Part shown: in pieces, positions 63,043 to 64,000 of the stretch | How positions within the stretch are numbered: position 1 is the first letter of the stretch | How the letters are laid out: the number at the start of each line of letters is the position of its first letter | From: Parashewanella tropica | GTDB lineage: Bacteria > Pseudomonadota > Gammaproteobacteria > Enterobacterales > Shewanellaceae | Direction of reading: 5' to 3' | DNA: 64,000 bases | NCBI RefSeq assembly: GCF_004358445.1 | Contig: NZ_CP037951.1 | Coordinates: forward strand, 359,501-423,500 | The notes under the pieces: model-generated | What the model was told of the DNA's origin: nothing | Database searches by the model: none | Seen by the model: the letters and a program-made list of their open reading frames with translations, nothing else | Made by a program: the position numbers and the translations under genes

Positions 63043-64000
63043 TTATTGAAAAAGGGACTCTTGGCTGTTGGCGTCGATGAAGATATTCTCGTCATCGTTA
63101 TTGCCATTCACATATTCAGTGGGTTCAGTGCCTTTAATGAAATATTCAAACCGAGTCGTATAATCGGTTTTATGGGTTAATTTACCTGTCTTGAGATCGA
63201 TTCGAACGGAAATAATGTTTTCAGGAGGAGGATCTGTAACTTCAGGTGTGCCTTTTAACGCATCACGCATAAATGCATTCCATGCCGGTCCTGCCGTTTT
63301 CGCTCCTGATTCAGCGCCAGAGATCTGCCCTTGGCCAGCATTGGCATTCCAAGCAGTACGTCCTAATTCTCTTGAATGATCATCAAAACCGACCCAAACG
63401 GTCGTAACCAAATTAGGATTAAATCCACTGAACCAAGTATCTTTGGATTCGTTGGTTGTTCCTGTTTTCCCAGCGATATCACGACGATTAACGACTCTTT
63501 GGGCACGCCAAGCTGTACCATTCCAGCCGTTGCCTTTACTCCAGTTACCTCCACCCCAAATGGTGCTTTTAAGGGCTTGACGGATCAAAAAGGCGGTTTG
63601 CTCACTAATCACTTTTTCAGCATAACGATGTGGTTTGCTGGTATCGCATTTACCAACGCTATCCGATTCTGATTTGTATTCAATTCCCTGTTCAGCGGAC
63701 AGCGCCGCTAAGGTTGCTTCCCATTGAGCATCGGTTTCATTTTTTTCGATAGGCTCACAAGCCAGTGTAGGATGGGCTTGATGTATAACAGTATTGTCAG
63801 AATCCTTTATTTCACTAATAAAGTAGGGTTCGACTAAGTATCCGCCATTGGCAAATACACTAAAAGCACGAACTACTTGCATCGGGGTTACTGCTGGTGA
63901 ACCTAAGGCAATGGATTCGTTTTTAGGTAGTTCATCTGGCGTAAAACCAAAATCCATAAGGCGATTTCGAGTAGCTGTAAGTCCTGCCATGCGTAAGGCT
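63043..64000 (-). CDS. mrcA: Penicillin-binding protein 1A, C-terminal transpeptidase part (truncated by window edge)
   Basis: About 319 residues are visible and the frame stays open to the right edge, so the N-terminal glycosyltransferase and the catalytic SxxK serine lie outside. The visible part has MDFGF and IALGSPAVTPMQVVRAFSVFANGG, the KTGT motif in DIAGKTGTTNESKDTWFSGF, and VWVGFDDHSRELG, all typical of class A PBP transpeptidase domains. PBP1A polymerises and cross-links peptidoglycan in the periplasm. The C-terminal tail is acidic (NGNNDDENIFIDANS). A hairpin follows the stop codon. Confidence 0.94.
   Translation of the reverse strand, partial: ALRMAGLTATRNRLMDFGFTPDELPKNESIALGSPAVTPMQVVRAFSVFANGGYLVEPYFISEIKDSDNTVIHQAHPTLACEPIEKNETDAQWEATLAALSAEQGIEYKSESDSVGKCDTSKPHRYAEKVISEQTAFLIRQALKSTIWGGGNWSKGNGWNGTAWRAQRVVNRRDIAGKTGTTNESKDTWFSGFNPNLVTTVWVGFDDHSRELGRTAWNANAGQGQISGAESGAKTAGPAWNAFMRDALKGTPEVTDPPPENIISVRIDLKTGKLTHKTDYTTRFEYFIKGTEPTEYVNGNNDDENIFIDANSQESLFQ

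Overview
The window comes from the chromosome of a gamma-proteobacterium close to Shewanella. The alanine racemase, DusA, HemE, Rsd, RecG, Orn and S46 peptidase sequences, the TonB receptor/imelysin/DUF4856 cluster and the mscM-psd-rsgA/orn order all read as Shewanellaceae-type. Apart from a GC-rich repeat array, the DNA is fairly AT-rich. A Parashewanella-like member is possible, because a very large cytosolic, effector-like protein sits among housekeeping genes, but that is inference.

Bases 1-21008 hold a complete Lap-type biofilm module. The distal part of a giant adhesin has 33 visible cadherin-like units of 324 bp and runs off the left edge. It is followed by its type I secretion system (ABC ATPase, HlyD adaptor, TolC-like outer-membrane protein), an OmpA-type lipoprotein, a small inverted-repeat element, the LapG periplasmic protease and the LapD c-di-GMP receptor. 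In known Lap systems, LapD without c-di-GMP releases LapG, which cuts the adhesin off the cell; with c-di-GMP it sequesters LapG and the cell stays attached. Next comes an unrecognised 1576-residue protein (21214-25944) with its own promoter region.

Bases 26034-35138 are mostly housekeeping: hemE, rsd, an exported S46 dipeptidyl-peptidase, dnaB, alr, a two-domain GNAT acetyltransferase and a sterol-desaturase-family membrane enzyme. Bases 35160-40377 (minus strand) form a probable iron or metal uptake cluster: DUF4856 lipoprotein, imelysin lipoprotein and TonB-dependent receptor. After dusA comes a compact operon of four small envelope proteins (42019-43007), including a PspC-like protein, behind a sigma-54-type promoter. 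Then follow a PCuAC-type copper protein, a DUF2333 protein and a TIGR04219 outer-membrane barrel.

Bases 45396-53002 carry a 2-hydroxyacid dehydrogenase, a glycerophosphodiester phosphodiesterase, an MscK/MscM channel, psd, rsgA and orn, followed by three identical tRNA-Gly(GCC) genes. The right end carries a DUF418 protein, a DUF3014 protein, recG, a DesK/DesR-like two-component pair, a SugE/Gdx-type SMR exporter, an exported repeat protein, a Na+/Ca2+ antiporter and the C-terminal part of penicillin-binding protein 1A, which runs off the right edge.

The intergenic regions hold repeated, strongly folded elements. Four copies of a 93-97 bp element form the same nested hairpins with compensatory changes between copies. 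Three MITE-like inverted-repeat elements of about 200-270 bp are also present; two share an invariant core around hairpins of different sequence. All coordinates, starts and structures were read by eye; no database search or folding program was run.
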